Source: Bacillus proteolyticus
GTDB lineage: Bacteria > Bacillota > Bacilli > Bacillales > Bacillaceae_G
NCBI RefSeq assembly: GCF_001884065.1
Contig: NZ_MACH01000086.1
Coordinates: forward strand, 1-64,000
DNA length: 64,000 nucleotides
Direction: 5' to 3'
Shown here: positions 28,993 through 39,616 of the stretch, piece by piece
Layout of the letters: each line of letters starts with the position of its first letter
Numbering within the stretch: position 1 is the first letter of the stretch
The notes under the pieces: generated by a model
Seen by the model: only the letters and a program-made list of their open reading frames with translations
What the model was told of the DNA's origin: nothing
The model's database searches: none
Position numbers and translations under genes: made by a program

Positions 28993-30282
28993 GCAAATAT
29001 ATTTTCGAACTTCGGAAATGAAATATAGAGAACCTGTTATGATGAAAACATCATTTTCTCCTATCATTTCAATCTTCGTATCAATTGCCTCTTTCCAATC
29101 TTCAAAAGTTAATTTTGATTCTTTTTGTGAATACGATGCAAGTTTGTCAGCAGAAATAGCACGATCAAAGGCGAATGTTGTAAAAATAATTTCATCGGCA
29201 ATGGCTTCTAATTGCCCTACCATGTTATGTAACTGCTTGTCACCAAGAGCAGTAAATAAAACTACTACATTTTTATCTTTGTAATGTGCCTCTACTGTTT
29301 TCACAAGGCTTTCAATACCCTCTGGATTATGAGCACCATCTATAATAATATCCGGGTTACTTTGTAGCTTTTCAAATCGGCCAATCCAGTACGCTTCCTG
29401 TAATCCAACTTTCATTTCCTCTTCATTAATTAAAAATGATAAATATGTTTTTAAATACATTACGGCCATAAGCGCTACTGTAGCATTGCCTACTTGATGA
29501 ATACCTTTCATCGAAATCCGAACATCTTCAAATGAGGCGAATGGACAAGCAAAATCAAAATGTTCTCCATCTTCATTAGAATGTTTATGTAGTGATGTAA
29601 ACTGTTTGCCAAGTTCATATACGTTTGCATGATTTTCCTTCGCAACCTTTTGAATGACTTGCAATGCTTCTTCATCTTGTACACCAGTAATTACTGGAAC
29701 ACCTGATTTAATAATCCCTGCCTTTTCATATGCAATTTCTCCTAGTGTATTCCCTAAAATATGCATATGATCGTGACCGATATTCGTAATAATAGTGAGA
29801 ACAGGATGAATAACGTTTGTAGAATCAAACCTTCCCCCAAGCCCTGTTTCAAATAAAACAACATCACAGAAATTAACTTTACCGAAATAGCAAATTGCCA
29901 TAACAGTAATAATTTCAAACTCGGTCGCTTCTCCTAAATCCGTCTCGTCTAGTTTTTCAACGACCGGCTTTACCATATTTACAAGTTCCGCAATCTCTTC
30001 ATCTGCAATTGGTGTTCCGTTCACACTAATACGTTCATTGAATGTTTCGATATAAGGAGAGGTAAATGTTCCTACTTTATATTTCGCGCCCTCTAACATG
30101 TTGCGCATGTATGTTAAAGTTGAACCTTTTCCATTTGTACCCGCAAGATGAACACATTTTATATGACGCTCTGGATTTCCGAGCTCTTCTAACATCCATT
30201 GCATTCTTTCTAATCCTGGTTTTATCCCAAATTTCAATCGGCTATGAATCCATCCTATCGCTTCTTCGTATGTATGTATCAC
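28981..30282 (-). CDS. folC: Folylpolyglutamate synthase / dihydrofolate synthase FolC
   Basis: 433 residues. ATP-binding loop AGTNGKGST near residue 46, then TFTSPYIETFNERI, the Mur-ligase-type ETGLGGRFDSTNVI and DGAHNPEG. It adds glutamates to folates. The start was placed at GTG 30282 since AAAGGGG lies 10 bases before it and the protein then begins MIHTYEEAIGWIHSRLKFG like the B. subtilis enzyme. A TTG further upstream lacks a site. comC, which separates folC from spoIIB in B. subtilis, is absent. Confidence 0.95.
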   Translation of the reverse strand: MIHTYEEAIGWIHSRLKFGIKPGLERMQWMLEELGNPERHIKCVHLAGTNGKGSTLTYMRNMLEGAKYKVGTFTSPYIETFNERISVNGTPIADEEIAELVNMVKPVVEKLDETDLGEATEFEIITVMAICYFGKVNFCDVVLFETGLGGRFDSTNVIHPVLTIITNIGHDHMHILGNTLGEIAYEKAGIIKSGVPVITGVQDEEALQVIQKVAKENHANVYELGKQFTSLHKHSNEDGEHFDFACPFASFEDVRISMKGIHQVGNATVALMAVMYLKTYLSFLINEEEMKVGLQEAYWIGRFEKLQSNPDIIIDGAHNPEGIESLVKTVEAHYKDKNVVVLFTALGDKQLHNMVGQLEAIADEIIFTTFAFDRAISADKLASYSQKESKLTFEDWKEAIDTKIEMIGENDVFIITGSLYFISEVRKYICEKN

Positions 30283-30337
30283 GTATGTTATTCCCCTTTC
30301 AAAAGACAACCTTCATACCTCTATTATACGCAAAGAA

Positions 30338-30372
30338 AAGAGACTCACCAATATAGTGAGTCTCTGAAAAAA
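30338..30372 (-). terminator. valS terminator
   Basis: Hairpin AGAGACTCACTA / TAGTGAGTCTCT type with T-rich tail. Confidence 0.85.
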
Positions 30373-30376
30373 TATT

Positions 30377-33022
30377 TTATTTCTCAAGATCCGCTAGACG
30401 TTGACGAACCGCTTCACGTTTTTCTAGGTAATCTTGCTCTTTCGCACGCTCTCCGTCAATAACTGCTGCAGGAGCTTTCGCTACGAAACCTTGGTTTGAA
30501 AGTTTCTTCTGTACTCGTTCTACTTCTTTATCGAACTTCTCAAGTTCTTTTTCAAGACGAGCTTTTTCCTCATCAAGATTGATAAGATCAGCTAACGGTA
30601 AGAATAACTCTGCACCTGATACGATTGCAGTCATCGCTTTTTCTGGCGCTTGTAGATCTGTTTTAATTGTTAATTCACTTGGGTTACAGAAACGCTCAAT
30701 GTAAGAGCTGTTTTTCGTAAGTTGAGCTAGTACTGCCTCATCTTTGGCTTTAATTTGCATTTGAACTTTTTTGCTCATTGGCGTATTTACTTCTGCACGG
30801 ATGTTACGAACAGAGCGAATGATATCAACTAGAAGGTGCATTTCTGCTGCCGCTTCTTTATCTTGTAAATCTTCGCGAACTGTTGGCCATGCTGCTACTG
30901 TAATAGACTCGCCTTCATGCGGTAAATGCTGCCAAATTTTCTCTGTTACGAATGGCATGAACGGGTGTAATAGACGCATTGTTTGGTCTAATACGTAAGC
31001 TAAAATAGAACGAGTTGTTTTCTTAGCTGTCTCATCTTCACCGTATAGTGGCAGTTTCGCCATCTCAATGTACCAGTCACAGAAATCATCCCAAATGAAG
31101 TTGTATAATGAACGACCAGCTTCACCGAACTCATATTTATCCATGTTACGTGTTACACTTTCGATTGTTTCGTTTAAGCGAGTTAAAATCCACTTATCTG
31201 CAACTGATTTTTCACCAGTTAAATCGATTTCTTCATACTTCATGTCATCCATGTTCATTAATACGAAACGTGATGCGTTCCAAATTTTATTAATGAAGTT
31301 CCAAGTAGATTCTACTTTCTCCATGCTGAAGCGTAAATCTTGGCCTGGTGCACTTCCTGTTGATAAGAAGTAACGCATTGCATCTGCACCGTATTTCTCG
31401 ATAACATCCATAGGATCAATACCGTTACCAAGAGATTTACTCATTTTACGTCCTTGCTCATCGCGAACTAAACCGTGAATTAATACATCTTTAAATGGAC
31501 GCTCTCCTGTAAACTCTAAACCTTGGAAAATCATACGAGATACCCAGAAGAAGATGATGTCATAACCAGTTACTAGTGCATCTGTTGAATAGAACTTTTT
31601 AAAGTCTGCTGCCTCTTCATTTGGCCAGCCAAGTGTTGAGAATGGCCATAACGCTGAGCTAAACCATGTATCAAGTACGTCATTATCTTGATTCCAGTTT
31701 TCAATATCCGTTGGTGCTTCTGTACCTACGTATATTTCACCAGTTTCTTTATGATACCAAGCTGGAATGCGATGTCCCCACCATAATTGACGAGAAATAC
31801 ACCAGTCATGAATGTTTTCCATCCAGCGTAAGTATGTGTTTTCAAAACGCTCTGGTACGAACGTTACTTTTTCTTCTTCTTTTTGTTGAAGTTCTACCGC
31901 TTTTTCTGCAAGTGGAGCCATTTTTACGAACCATTGTGTTGATAAGTAAGGCTCAACAACTGCACCGCTACGCTCACTATGACCTACTGAGTGCATATGA
32001 GGCTCGATTTCTACTAATACGCCAGCTTCTTGTAAGTCTTTCACTAACTCTTTACGACATTCGAAACGATCCATACCGTTATACTTGCCAGCTTTTTCGT
32101 TCATCGTTCCATTTTCGTTCATTACTAAAATACGTGGTAAGTCATGACGGTTACCTACTTCAAAGTCATTCGGGTCATGAGCTGGTGTAATTTTCACAAC
32201 GCCTGTTCCGAAGTCTTTTTCTACGTATTCATCAGCAATAATCGGAATCTCACGGCCTACGATTGGAAGTGTAACTGTTTTTCCGATTAAATGTTTGTAG
32301 CGATCATCTTCTGGATGAACTGCTACCGCTGTATCTCCAAGCATCGTTTCTGGACGAGTAGTTGCAAGACGAATGTGACCAGAACCATCTGTTAACGGAT
32401 AATTCATATGGTAGAATGCACCTTGAACTTCTTTATGAATTACTTCAATATCAGAAAGAGCTGTGCGTGTTGCTGGATCCCAGTTGATAATATACTCACC
32501 GCGGTAAATTAAACCTTTTTCATATAATTGAACAAATACTTTATTAACAGCGTTAGATAAACCTTCGTCTAATGTGAAACGTTCACGAGAATAGTCTAGT
32601 CCTAAACCAACTTTTCCCCATTGTTGACGAATGTGAGAAGCGTATTCTTCTTTCCATTCCCAAGCTTTTTCAAGGAATTTCTCACGGCCAAGATCGTAAC
32701 GTGAAATACCTTCTTCACGAAGTTTCCCTTCTACTTTCGCTTGCGTTGCGATACCAGCATGGTCCATTCCTGGAAGCCACAGTACATCGTAACCTTGCAT
32801 ACGTTTCGTACGAGTTAAAATATCTTGAAGAGTTGTATCCCAAGCATGACCTAAGTGTAACTTACCAGTTACGTTCGGAGGTGGAATTACAATTGTATAC
32901 GGTTGTTTCTTCTCGTCTCCTGTTGCTTCGAAATATTTGCCTTCAAGCCACCATTGATAAAGGCCTTCTTCAACGGACATATGATCATATTTAGTTGGTA
33001 AATTCTTTTCCGTGTTTGACAT
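30377..33022 (-). CDS. valS: Valine--tRNA ligase
   Basis: 881 residues, class Ia synthetase. HIGH-type motif [14 protein letters not shown] near residue 52, an inserted editing domain (about 190-330), KMSKS in [14 protein letters not shown] near 525, an anticodon-binding domain, and a C-terminal coiled-coil arm (about 815-881) characteristic of ValRS. It charges tRNA-Val and edits threonine. A T-box leader lies directly upstream, so expression responds to uncharged tRNA-Val. Confidence 0.98.
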   Translation of the reverse strand: MSNTEKNLPTKYDHMSVEEGLYQWWLEGKYFEATGDEKKQPYTIVIPPPNVTGKLHLGHAWDTTLQDILTRTKRMQGYDVLWLPGMDHAGIATQAKVEGKLREEGISRYDLGREKFLEKAWEWKEEYASHIRQQWGKVGLGLDYSRERFTLDEGLSNAVNKVFVQLYEKGLIYRGEYIINWDPATRTALSDIEVIHKEVQGAFYHMNYPLTDGSGHIRLATTRPETMLGDTAVAVHPEDDRYKHLIGKTVTLPIVGREIPIIADEYVEKDFGTGVVKITPAHDPNDFEVGNRHDLPRILVMNENGTMNEKAGKYNGMDRFECRKELVKDLQEAGVLVEIEPHMHSVGHSERSGAVVEPYLSTQWFVKMAPLAEKAVELQQKEEEKVTFVPERFENTYLRWMENIHDWCISRQLWWGHRIPAWYHKETGEIYVGTEAPTDIENWNQDNDVLDTWFSSALWPFSTLGWPNEEAADFKKFYSTDALVTGYDIIFFWVSRMIFQGLEFTGERPFKDVLIHGLVRDEQGRKMSKSLGNGIDPMDVIEKYGADAMRYFLSTGSAPGQDLRFSMEKVESTWNFINKIWNASRFVLMNMDDMKYEEIDLTGEKSVADKWILTRLNETIESVTRNMDKYEFGEAGRSLYNFIWDDFCDWYIEMAKLPLYGEDETAKKTTRSILAYVLDQTMRLLHPFMPFVTEKIWQHLPHEGESITVAAWPTVREDLQDKEAAAEMHLLVDIIRSVRNIRAEVNTPMSKKVQMQIKAKDEAVLAQLTKNSSYIERFCNPSELTIKTDLQAPEKAMTAIVSGAELFLPLADLINLDEEKARLEKELEKFDKEVERVQKKLSNQGFVAKAPAAVIDGERAKEQDYLEKREAVRQRLADLEK

Positions 33023-33040
33023 TATTTTCCCTCCTTAAAA

Positions 33041-33292
33041 TAAAAAATGCCCCTCATCCAAAAAAGGACGAGGGACATCGCGGTACCACCTTTATTTACA
33101 AACAAATTCAGAATTTGCTTATACTCTTAATTTGATAACGGACAAATCCGTCTTTTCCTAATGAGAACTATTCCGTTCAGAAAAGATGCTCCAGGGCTAC
33201 CTTCTAACATAACTATCTAGAGAATCTCCCAGCTAATGATTCTCCTCTCTGAAGACGTTTCATGTTATACTCTTCCCCTTCAATGCATTTAT
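33041..33292 (-). ncRNA. T-box leader of valS (tRNA-Val responsive)
   Basis: The transcript has the invariant T-box GGTGGTACCGCG (complement of 33079-33090). A terminator hairpin CCCTCGTCC / GGATGAGGG with TTTTTT follows at 33041-33075. Upstream, the stem I specifier region has AGTA and GAA loop-E elements flanking a GTA triplet at 33198-33200. GUA is a valine codon, in agreement with the gene. Uncharged tRNA-Val should pair with the specifier and the T-box bulge and favour antitermination. Confidence 0.93.
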
Positions 33293-33389
33293 ATGATTGT
33301 TAATTATTATATACAATAGTGTAAAAAACGAAACCTTATTCGTCAAGATAAATTTGAAACTACGGCTTTTATCTCTTTATGGAACTAAT

Positions 33390-33428
33390 AAAAAAAGATA
33401 AGCAGGGTTCTCCCTACTTATCTTTTTC
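33390..33428 (-). terminator. ysxE terminator
   Basis: Hairpin AAGATAAGTAGGGA / CCCTGCTTATCTT followed by a T run on the minus strand, at the stop of ysxE. The stretch from here to the T-box (33293-33389) holds the valS promoter region and no gene. Confidence 0.8.
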
Positions 33429-34452
33429 ATCCGTTCCCTTGCTGGGCAGCTTGTAATTGCGAAAGGAAATATTCTGTATTGCTAACGAGCCAATGCGATT
33501 GCTGCAGACTTTTCACCCCGCGGAGCTCATTTTCTTCATTACGACTCTTTCTTCTTTTCGTATACGACTGAATTTGCCGAATAAAATGCGACGGATACGT
33601 CATATATGCAAACATAAGAAGCTGCTCCTCTTTCGAAAACGGGAAATTTTTTTGATACATTTGATACCATTCAAAGCGGTCACTCCGTGCAATTGGATAT
33701 GTGTTTAAAGACCGCGAATAAAAACCTACTATATCTTGCACAGGCGTTGCAAACTGCGATTTTTCTAAACTAATAAAATAGCCGTTTCGCTCATAATCAA
33801 ATAAAAAATGATTAAGCGAGACATTCCCATGAACGAAAGTAGTACGTGTTGTTTCCTTTTCTTTCATCGCATCATGCCATTCATTTAATTGCTTTGTTGC
33901 GAACTCGCGAGCTCTCATAACATGGTGATAATACGTACAATATTGTAATTCAAACGGAGACATATACCACTTCGCTTCAGATTCTACAAGAAACTCTTCT
34001 AACATCTCACCATCATTTTCCCAACGGTCGGATATATTTGTATAATGTTTTTCTAACTCTTCTTCTGTATACGTCTCCTCTTTCACCGTTTTTTGATGCA
34101 ACGTTCCGAGCGTCTGAAACATTTTGTGATATTGATCGTTATCCTCACCGTTTCCTTCCGCACGCTCTAACCAAGGCATTAAATAATAACTATATGTCCC
34201 ATCACTTAAGACATAATTTCCGTCCGTCGCATGATAAATAGGTACATAATTCGAAAAACCTTTCTCTTTCAAATATTGAATGTGATGCAAAAAATTATTC
34301 CGCTCTAATTTTCTATCTTGTATTTTCTTTAACGCATACGGACCTTGATTCGTATAAATTTTCATTACACTTCCGTGCTCTTCCATATGCTGCGTATCCA
34401 ATCTATATTGCCTGACAATGGGTTCATAGCGATTTCGTAATTCAATATCCAT
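33427..34452 (-). CDS. ysxE: Spore coat-associated kinase-like protein YsxE (CotS family)
   Basis: 341 residues with an aminoglycoside-phosphotransferase / CotS-like kinase fold: KIYTNQGPYALKKIQ as glycine-loop/lysine region (about 30-45) and TRTTFVHGNVSLNHFLFDYE as a catalytic loop near 205-225, where N replaces the usual aspartate (HGNVS instead of HGDxx). It may therefore be a pseudokinase. In B. subtilis YsxE is a SpoVID/SafA-dependent coat protein, and the valS-ysxE-spoVID order is the same here. Confidence 0.88.
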   Translation of the reverse strand: MDIELRNRYEPIVRQYRLDTQHMEEHGSVMKIYTNQGPYALKKIQDRKLERNNFLHHIQYLKEKGFSNYVPIYHATDGNYVLSDGTYSYYLMPWLERAEGNGEDNDQYHKMFQTLGTLHQKTVKEETYTEEELEKHYTNISDRWENDGEMLEEFLVESEAKWYMSPFELQYCTYYHHVMRAREFATKQLNEWHDAMKEKETTRTTFVHGNVSLNHFLFDYERNGYFISLEKSQFATPVQDIVGFYSRSLNTYPIARSDRFEWYQMYQKNFPFSKEEQLLMFAYMTYPSHFIRQIQSYTKRRKSRNEENELRGVKSLQQSHWLVSNTEYFLSQLQAAQQGNG

Positions 34453-34501
34453 ACGAATGACCCTTTCTTGTTCAAAACATAACTTCTAGGAAAAGAAAAG
34501 A

Positions 34502-34528
34502 GGTGAGTGAAAAAACTCACTCACTTAT
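34502..34528 (-). terminator. spoVID terminator
   Basis: Perfect hairpin GTGAGTGA / TCACTCAC with an A-rich loop and T-rich tail after the spoVID stop. Confidence 0.7.
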
Positions 34529-35508
34529 TTCACTTTTGCTTTTGAAACGGGAATATATATAATTTGCCCTGTAGTCAAATATATATCTTCCGATTGATTT
34601 ACACGGTATAAGTTTTGTACAGACGTTTCATAACGATCTGCAACAGATTCGATCGTATCCCCTTCTTGCACGAAATACATTCTTAACTTTGTAAATTCTT
34701 CTTCCGGTTCTTTCGTAAATAATTTCGTTAAATAAAGCGCATTTTCATCTCGCTGTGAGTACGCTTCTTCTTCTTGCTCTTCTTGCTTTTTCGCTTTCTC
34801 TTTCTTGAAATCTTTTCGGCCGAACAATTCAAATTGTGGCGTTGTTTCTTTCTCCTCTACACGCTCCACAAATTCATGTTCTTCTATTTCCTCTTCCTCT
34901 ACTTCCTGCTCTTTTCTTTCCTCTAGTTGAAACGGTTCAAATGCGTAATCTTCCCACTCATCTGATTCCTTATAAGATGGTTCTTCTACATATGGTACGG
35001 GTCTATTTTCATCCTCTTGTTCTGAATCATCTTCTAACTCAGCATATGTCGTGTCGTCCTCTTCTTCCTCTTCCTCAATTCTTTCCTCGTCACATAAACC
35101 TGTAATAGATATATCCGCTAACAATTGTAAGCAACCATTTTCCTTTAATTCATAATCAAATTCCTCAATTGATACATATAGTTCTTCAATTACTTTCACT
35201 CGATTTCTTGGAATTGATATTTCAAGCGGAAAGGAATGGACAAGCTCATTAACCCCGTCTTCCCTTGTTTCTACATAATCAATTGCCTTTGCTGGTGATA
35301 GCTCTCTTAATGAATAAGCTGAATCATCTTGCCTTGCAACATACTCTCCCGTTAAATCTAACTGCCCTCTCACGATAACTTCATGATCAAGCTCTTCTAT
35401 CTCAACGTCTGGATCTAACGAAATTGACAAAAGTTCTTCGACTTCCTGTCCTTTTTGGAACCAAACAGATTCTTTTAATGAAAATCGTAATGAATGATCT
35501 AGTGCCAC
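34525..35508 (-). CDS. spoVID: SpoVID, coat encasement morphogenetic protein
   Basis: 327 residues. N-terminal SpoVID domain (about 1-140), a long Glu/Asp-rich acidic linker (about 150-260), and a C-terminal LysM domain (about 275-325, YFVQEGDTIESVADRYE). It directs coat layers around the spore with SafA and SpoIVA. The start was set to GTG 35508, since GGAGGGGG lies just before it and the product MALDHSLRFSLKES matches the B. subtilis N terminus. ATG 35538 would place that site inside the coding region. Shorter than the 575-residue B. subtilis protein because of a reduced middle. Confidence 0.92.
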   Translation of the reverse strand: MALDHSLRFSLKESVWFQKGQEVEELLSISLDPDVEIEELDHEVIVRGQLDLTGEYVARQDDSAYSLRELSPAKAIDYVETREDGVNELVHSFPLEISIPRNRVKVIEELYVSIEEFDYELKENGCLQLLADISITGLCDEERIEEEEEEDDTTYAELEDDSEQEDENRPVPYVEEPSYKESDEWEDYAFEPFQLEERKEQEVEEEEIEEHEFVERVEEKETTPQFELFGRKDFKKEKAKKQEEQEEEAYSQRDENALYLTKLFTKEPEEEFTKLRMYFVQEGDTIESVADRYETSVQNLYRVNQSEDIYLTTGQIIYIPVSKAKVK

Positions 35509-35573
35509 TTCTTTTCCCCCTCCCAAACTATATGTCATTACAGATTTATGTTCCCTAAGGCTACTTTATGAAT

Positions 35574-35610
35574 AAAAAAAATCGCTCCCCTTATGGAGAG
35601 CGATTTTCTC
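35574..35610 (-). terminator. hem operon terminator
   Basis: Hairpin AAAATCGCTCTCC / GGGGAGCGATTTT with a T-rich tail after hemL. Confidence 0.85.
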
Positions 35611-35617
35611 TAAGAAA

Positions 35618-36907
35618 TTATGCTTTTAATTTTGACATTGCAATTTCGGCCGCCGCAATTGTCGCCTCAATATCTGCATCACTATGTGCTGTTGATAAGA
35701 ATAAACCTTCAAATTGAGAAGGTGGTAAAAATACACCTTGTTCTACCATTTCACGATAGTAAGCCGCAAAGAATTGTAAGTTTGAAGATTTTGCTGCATC
35801 GTAATTAATAACCTGCTCATCTGTGAAGAAAATACCAATCATAGAACCAGCACGGTTAATACAATGCGGAATGCCATGTTTTTCAGCCGCTTTACGTAAA
35901 CCAGCTTCTAACATTTCAGCTTTACGCTCAAATTCTACATATGATTCTGGCGTTAATTGTACTAACGTTTCATAACCTGCTGCCATCGCAAGCGGGTTAC
36001 CTGATAAAGTACCAGCTTGGTAAATCGGCCCGCTTGGTGCAACTTGACGCATAATCTCTGCCTTACCACCGTATGCTCCTACCGGTAAGCCACCACCGAT
36101 TACTTTACCTAAACAAGTTAAATCAGGTGTTACACCGTAGTAACCTTGTCCACAATTATAAGCAACACGGAATCCTGTCATTACTTCATCAAAAATAAGT
36201 AGTGCACCGTTTTGCTCTGTTACTTCACGAAGTCCTTCTAAAAATCCTGGTTGCGGAGGAACAACACCCATATTCCCTGCCACTGGTTCTACAATTATAC
36301 AAGCGATGTCATCACCGAATTGTTCGAAAGCATATTTTACACTTTCTAAATCGTTGTACGCTACTGTAATCGTATTTTTCGCTACACCTTCTGGTACACC
36401 AGGGCTATCTGGTAAACCTAGCGTCGCCACACCAGAGCCTGCTTTAATTAATAACGAATCGCCATGACCATGGTAACAACCAATGAATTTCAAAATTTTG
36501 TTACGGCCTGTATAACCACGAGCTAAACGTAGTGCACTCATTGTCGCTTCTGTTCCAGAGTTAACCATACGTACAATCTCAATTGATGGTACGCGCTCAA
36601 TAACAAGTTTTGCTAATTTATTTTCAATTTCTGTTGGTGCACCGAAGCTTGTACCTCTTTCAGCGACAGCTTTTAAGGCTTCCACAACACGATCGTTTGC
36701 ATGACCATGAATTAAAGGACCCCACGATAATACGTAATCGATGTATTCATTTCCATCGATATCATATACTTTAGAACCTTTTCCACGCTCCATAAACAAC
36801 GGATTCATACCGACAGATTTAAAGGCACGAACAGGGCTATTTACGCCACCAGGCATTAAGTCTTGTGCCTCTTCAAACGCCGCAATCGACTTATCAAACT
36901 TTTTCAT
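35618..36907 (-). CDS. hemL: Glutamate-1-semialdehyde 2,1-aminomutase HemL
   Basis: 429 residues, class III PLP aminotransferase. PLP lysine K268 in [14 protein letters not shown], substrate/PLP motifs [15 protein letters not shown] and [10 protein letters not shown]. It makes 5-aminolevulinate from glutamate-1-semialdehyde. The ATG overlaps the hemB stop by one base. Last gene of hemAXCDBL. Confidence 0.98.
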   Translation of the reverse strand: MKKFDKSIAAFEEAQDLMPGGVNSPVRAFKSVGMNPLFMERGKGSKVYDIDGNEYIDYVLSWGPLIHGHANDRVVEALKAVAERGTSFGAPTEIENKLAKLVIERVPSIEIVRMVNSGTEATMSALRLARGYTGRNKILKFIGCYHGHGDSLLIKAGSGVATLGLPDSPGVPEGVAKNTITVAYNDLESVKYAFEQFGDDIACIIVEPVAGNMGVVPPQPGFLEGLREVTEQNGALLIFDEVMTGFRVAYNCGQGYYGVTPDLTCLGKVIGGGLPVGAYGGKAEIMRQVAPSGPIYQAGTLSGNPLAMAAGYETLVQLTPESYVEFERKAEMLEAGLRKAAEKHGIPHCINRAGSMIGIFFTDEQVINYDAAKSSNLQFFAAYYREMVEQGVFLPPSQFEGLFLSTAHSDADIEATIAAAEIAMSKLKA

Positions 36908-37896
36908 TATTTAGCACCTCCTTCTTGTAACCATCTTGCTGCATCTTTTGCATGATACGTAATAATTAAATCTGCTCCTGCACGTTTCATGCTAATTAAT
37001 TTTTCAAGTACAACTTCTTTTTCATTAATCCAACCATTTTGCGCCGCCGCTTTAATCATTGAATATTCACCGCTTACGTTATAAGCAACGACTGGTAAAT
37101 TAAAGTTATTTTTCACATCACGAACGATATCTAAGTAAGAAAGAGCTGGCTTTACAATTAAGAAATCTGCCCCTTCCATTACATCTGATTCTGCTTCACG
37201 GAACGCTTCCATACGGTTCGCTGGGTCCATCTGATATGTTTTACGATCACCAAATTGTGGTGCACCGTGCGCCGCATCACGGAATGGTCCGTAAAATGCT
37301 GATGAATATTTCACAGCGTACGACATAACTGGCACATGACCAAAACCATTTTCATCTAATGCATGGCGAATTGCTGTTACGAACCCGTCCATCATGTTTG
37401 ACGGCGCAATAATGTCCGCTCCCGCTTTCGCTTGGCTTACAGCTGTTTTCGCAAGAACTGCAAGAGACTCGTCATTTAAAATAATACCATCTTCAATCAC
37501 ACCGCAATGACCATGGCTTGTGAATTGACATAAACATGTATCTGCAACTACTACTAGCTCAGGAAAATCACCTTTAATTTGCTTAATTGCACGTTGCACA
37601 ATTCCATGATCACAATATGCTGATGACCCAACTTCATCCTTTTCAGCAGGTAAACCAAATACAATAACAGAACGAATACCTAAGTCAACAACCTCTTGCA
37701 TTTCAGCTTGCAATAAATCTAAAGACATTTGATATACGCCTGGCATAGAAGGAACTTCATTACGAACATTTTCACCTTCTAATACAAAAATAGGGTAAAT
37801 AAAATCTTCCGTATGTAAAAACGTTTCACGCACAAGCGCACGCATGTTACCGCTTTGTCTTAAGCGACGATGACGATTAAATTGTAAAGAGTTCAT
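36907..37896 (-). CDS. hemB: Delta-aminolevulinic acid dehydratase HemB
   Basis: 329 residues, TIM barrel. Zinc-type cysteines in [16 protein letters not shown], Schiff-base lysines in [15 protein letters not shown] and [12 protein letters not shown]. It condenses two 5-aminolevulinate molecules to porphobilinogen. Lies 20 bp downstream of hemD. Confidence 0.98.
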   Translation of the reverse strand: MNSLQFNRHRRLRQSGNMRALVRETFLHTEDFIYPIFVLEGENVRNEVPSMPGVYQMSLDLLQAEMQEVVDLGIRSVIVFGLPAEKDEVGSSAYCDHGIVQRAIKQIKGDFPELVVVADTCLCQFTSHGHCGVIEDGIILNDESLAVLAKTAVSQAKAGADIIAPSNMMDGFVTAIRHALDENGFGHVPVMSYAVKYSSAFYGPFRDAAHGAPQFGDRKTYQMDPANRMEAFREAESDVMEGADFLIVKPALSYLDIVRDVKNNFNLPVVAYNVSGEYSMIKAAAQNGWINEKEVVLEKLISMKRAGADLIITYHAKDAARWLQEGGAK

Positions 37897-37916
37897 AGAT
37901 TTCTATCCCCATTCTT

Positions 37917-38669
37917 TTATTTTATAGATTCACAAATGCATTGTAGTAATGCTTCTACAGTGTACTCTTTTGGCACAATAACATGCGAAAAATAAAGGCT
38001 CGCCTCTTTTTCCGTAATAGGCCCTATACAAGCAATTGTACATTTTTTTGTCCATTCTCTCCAGTTTGTACCCTCAAGTAAACGAACAAAACTAGTGACA
38101 GTTGAAGGGCTCGTAAATGTAATAATGTCTACTTTCCCTTCTTCTAATGCTACTATAAGCTCTTGCTTTTTCATTACATTTTCTTTCGTACCGTATACGA
38201 TTAGCTCCTCTAGAGAAACACCCATTTCCCGGAGTTTAACTGGGATAACATCTCTTGCTAAATTCCCTTTCGGAAATAAAATACATTCGTTTCCACTTAG
38301 TTTTTTTACAAACTCTTCTGCAAATACTTCTGCAACAAATGCTGTGGGAACAAAATCTACTTGATAGCCTCGCTTTTCTAACTCTAACTTTGTTTTCACG
38401 CCTACTGCAGCAATTTTAATCGGTCCGGGGAGCTTCTTTCTCAAACTATCTAGAAAAAAAGCTACACCATTTTTACTCGTAAAAATAACCCAGTCATACG
38501 AATGTAGCTGTCCTGCTATATGTTGAATTTCCCTATGAGACATACCTTCCATACGCAAAAGCGGAATTTCCAATGGAATTCCGCTCCTTTCTTTCACTGC
38601 TACACTCATTTGTTTCACTTGGTGCTGGGCACGTGTAATCAATACTGTTTTGCCAGCGAGAGCGTTCAT
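37917..38669 (-). CDS. hemD: Uroporphyrinogen-III synthase HemD
   Basis: 250 residues, two-domain Rossmann-like fold of a fast-evolving family. Recognisable parts: GKTVLITRAQHQ at the start, WVIFTSKNGVAFF near 55, ITFTSPSTVTSFVRLL near 175, and IACIGPITEKEA near 210. It closes hydroxymethylbilane to uroporphyrinogen III. Lies 2 bp after hemC. Confidence 0.94.
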   Translation of the reverse strand: MNALAGKTVLITRAQHQVKQMSVAVKERSGIPLEIPLLRMEGMSHREIQHIAGQLHSYDWVIFTSKNGVAFFLDSLRKKLPGPIKIAAVGVKTKLELEKRGYQVDFVPTAFVAEVFAEEFVKKLSGNECILFPKGNLARDVIPVKLREMGVSLEELIVYGTKENVMKKQELIVALEEGKVDIITFTSPSTVTSFVRLLEGTNWREWTKKCTIACIGPITEKEASLYFSHVIVPKEYTVEALLQCICESIK

Positions 38670-38671
38670 AT

Positions 38672-39601
38672 TTATTGTTGCTCCTTATTTGCAGCAAGAA
38701 TGAGCTCTTTTGCTCCTTGTTTAATTAAACGGTCTGCAGCCTCTAATCCAACTTGCTTCGGATCAGTGCCTACTACTGTCTCTTTCAACAAAACAGAACC
38801 GTCCATAGAACCGACAAGCGCTGTTAATTCGATTGCATCATCTTCTTTAAGAGTTGCATATCCAGCGATTGGAACTTGGCATCCACCTTCAAGTTTATGA
38901 AGAAATACTCGTTCAGCAGCCACTGTTCTTTCTGTTACTGCATCATTAATATGTGCTAACAACTGAAGTAAATCCTTATCGTCCTCACGACATTCAATCG
39001 CTAATGCACCTTGTCCTACAGCTGGTACACATAACGTTTCATCTAAATGTTCTGTAATAACTTCATCGTCCCAGCCCATTCTTTGTAATCCAGCTGTCGC
39101 TAAAATAATCGCATCGTAATCTTCTTCTTTTAATTTACGTAAACGTGTATCGATATTTCCGCGAATCCACTTCACTTGTAAATCTGGTCTCGCAGCTAGT
39201 AGTTGTGCACTACGTCTCAAACTACTCGTCCCTAAGATTGCACCTTCTGCTAAATCTTTAAACGATTCTCCGCTTTTAGAAATAAAAGCATCACGAGGGT
39301 CAACACGCTTTGGTGTACAACCAATCATTAATCCTTCTGGAAGTACGGCCGGCATATCTTTCATACTATGTACAGCCATATCGATTTCTTTCGTAAGTAA
39401 CGCATGTTCAATTTCTTTAACGAACAAACCTTTTCCGCCTACTTTTGAAAGAGTAACATCTAAAATCACATCACCTTTAGTGACAATTTCTTTCACTTCA
39501 AATTCATATGGTAAACCAAGTGCTTTTAACTGATCAATAAACCAGTTTGTTTGTGTTAATGCTAGTTTACTCTTTCGTGAACCTACAATAATTTTGCGCA
39601 T
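38672..39601 (-). CDS. hemC: Porphobilinogen deaminase HemC
   Basis: 309 residues. Start [18 protein letters not shown], arginine-rich [11 protein letters not shown], and the dipyrromethane cofactor cysteine C241 in [14 protein letters not shown]. It polymerises four porphobilinogens. Lies 15 bp downstream of hemX. Confidence 0.98.
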   Translation of the reverse strand: MRKIIVGSRKSKLALTQTNWFIDQLKALGLPYEFEVKEIVTKGDVILDVTLSKVGGKGLFVKEIEHALLTKEIDMAVHSMKDMPAVLPEGLMIGCTPKRVDPRDAFISKSGESFKDLAEGAILGTSSLRRSAQLLAARPDLQVKWIRGNIDTRLRKLKEEDYDAIILATAGLQRMGWDDEVITEHLDETLCVPAVGQGALAIECREDDKDLLQLLAHINDAVTERTVAAERVFLHKLEGGCQVPIAGYATLKEDDAIELTALVGSMDGSVLLKETVVGTDPKQVGLEAADRLIKQGAKELILAANKEQQ

Positions 39602-39616
39602 AATTCTCTCTCCTCA

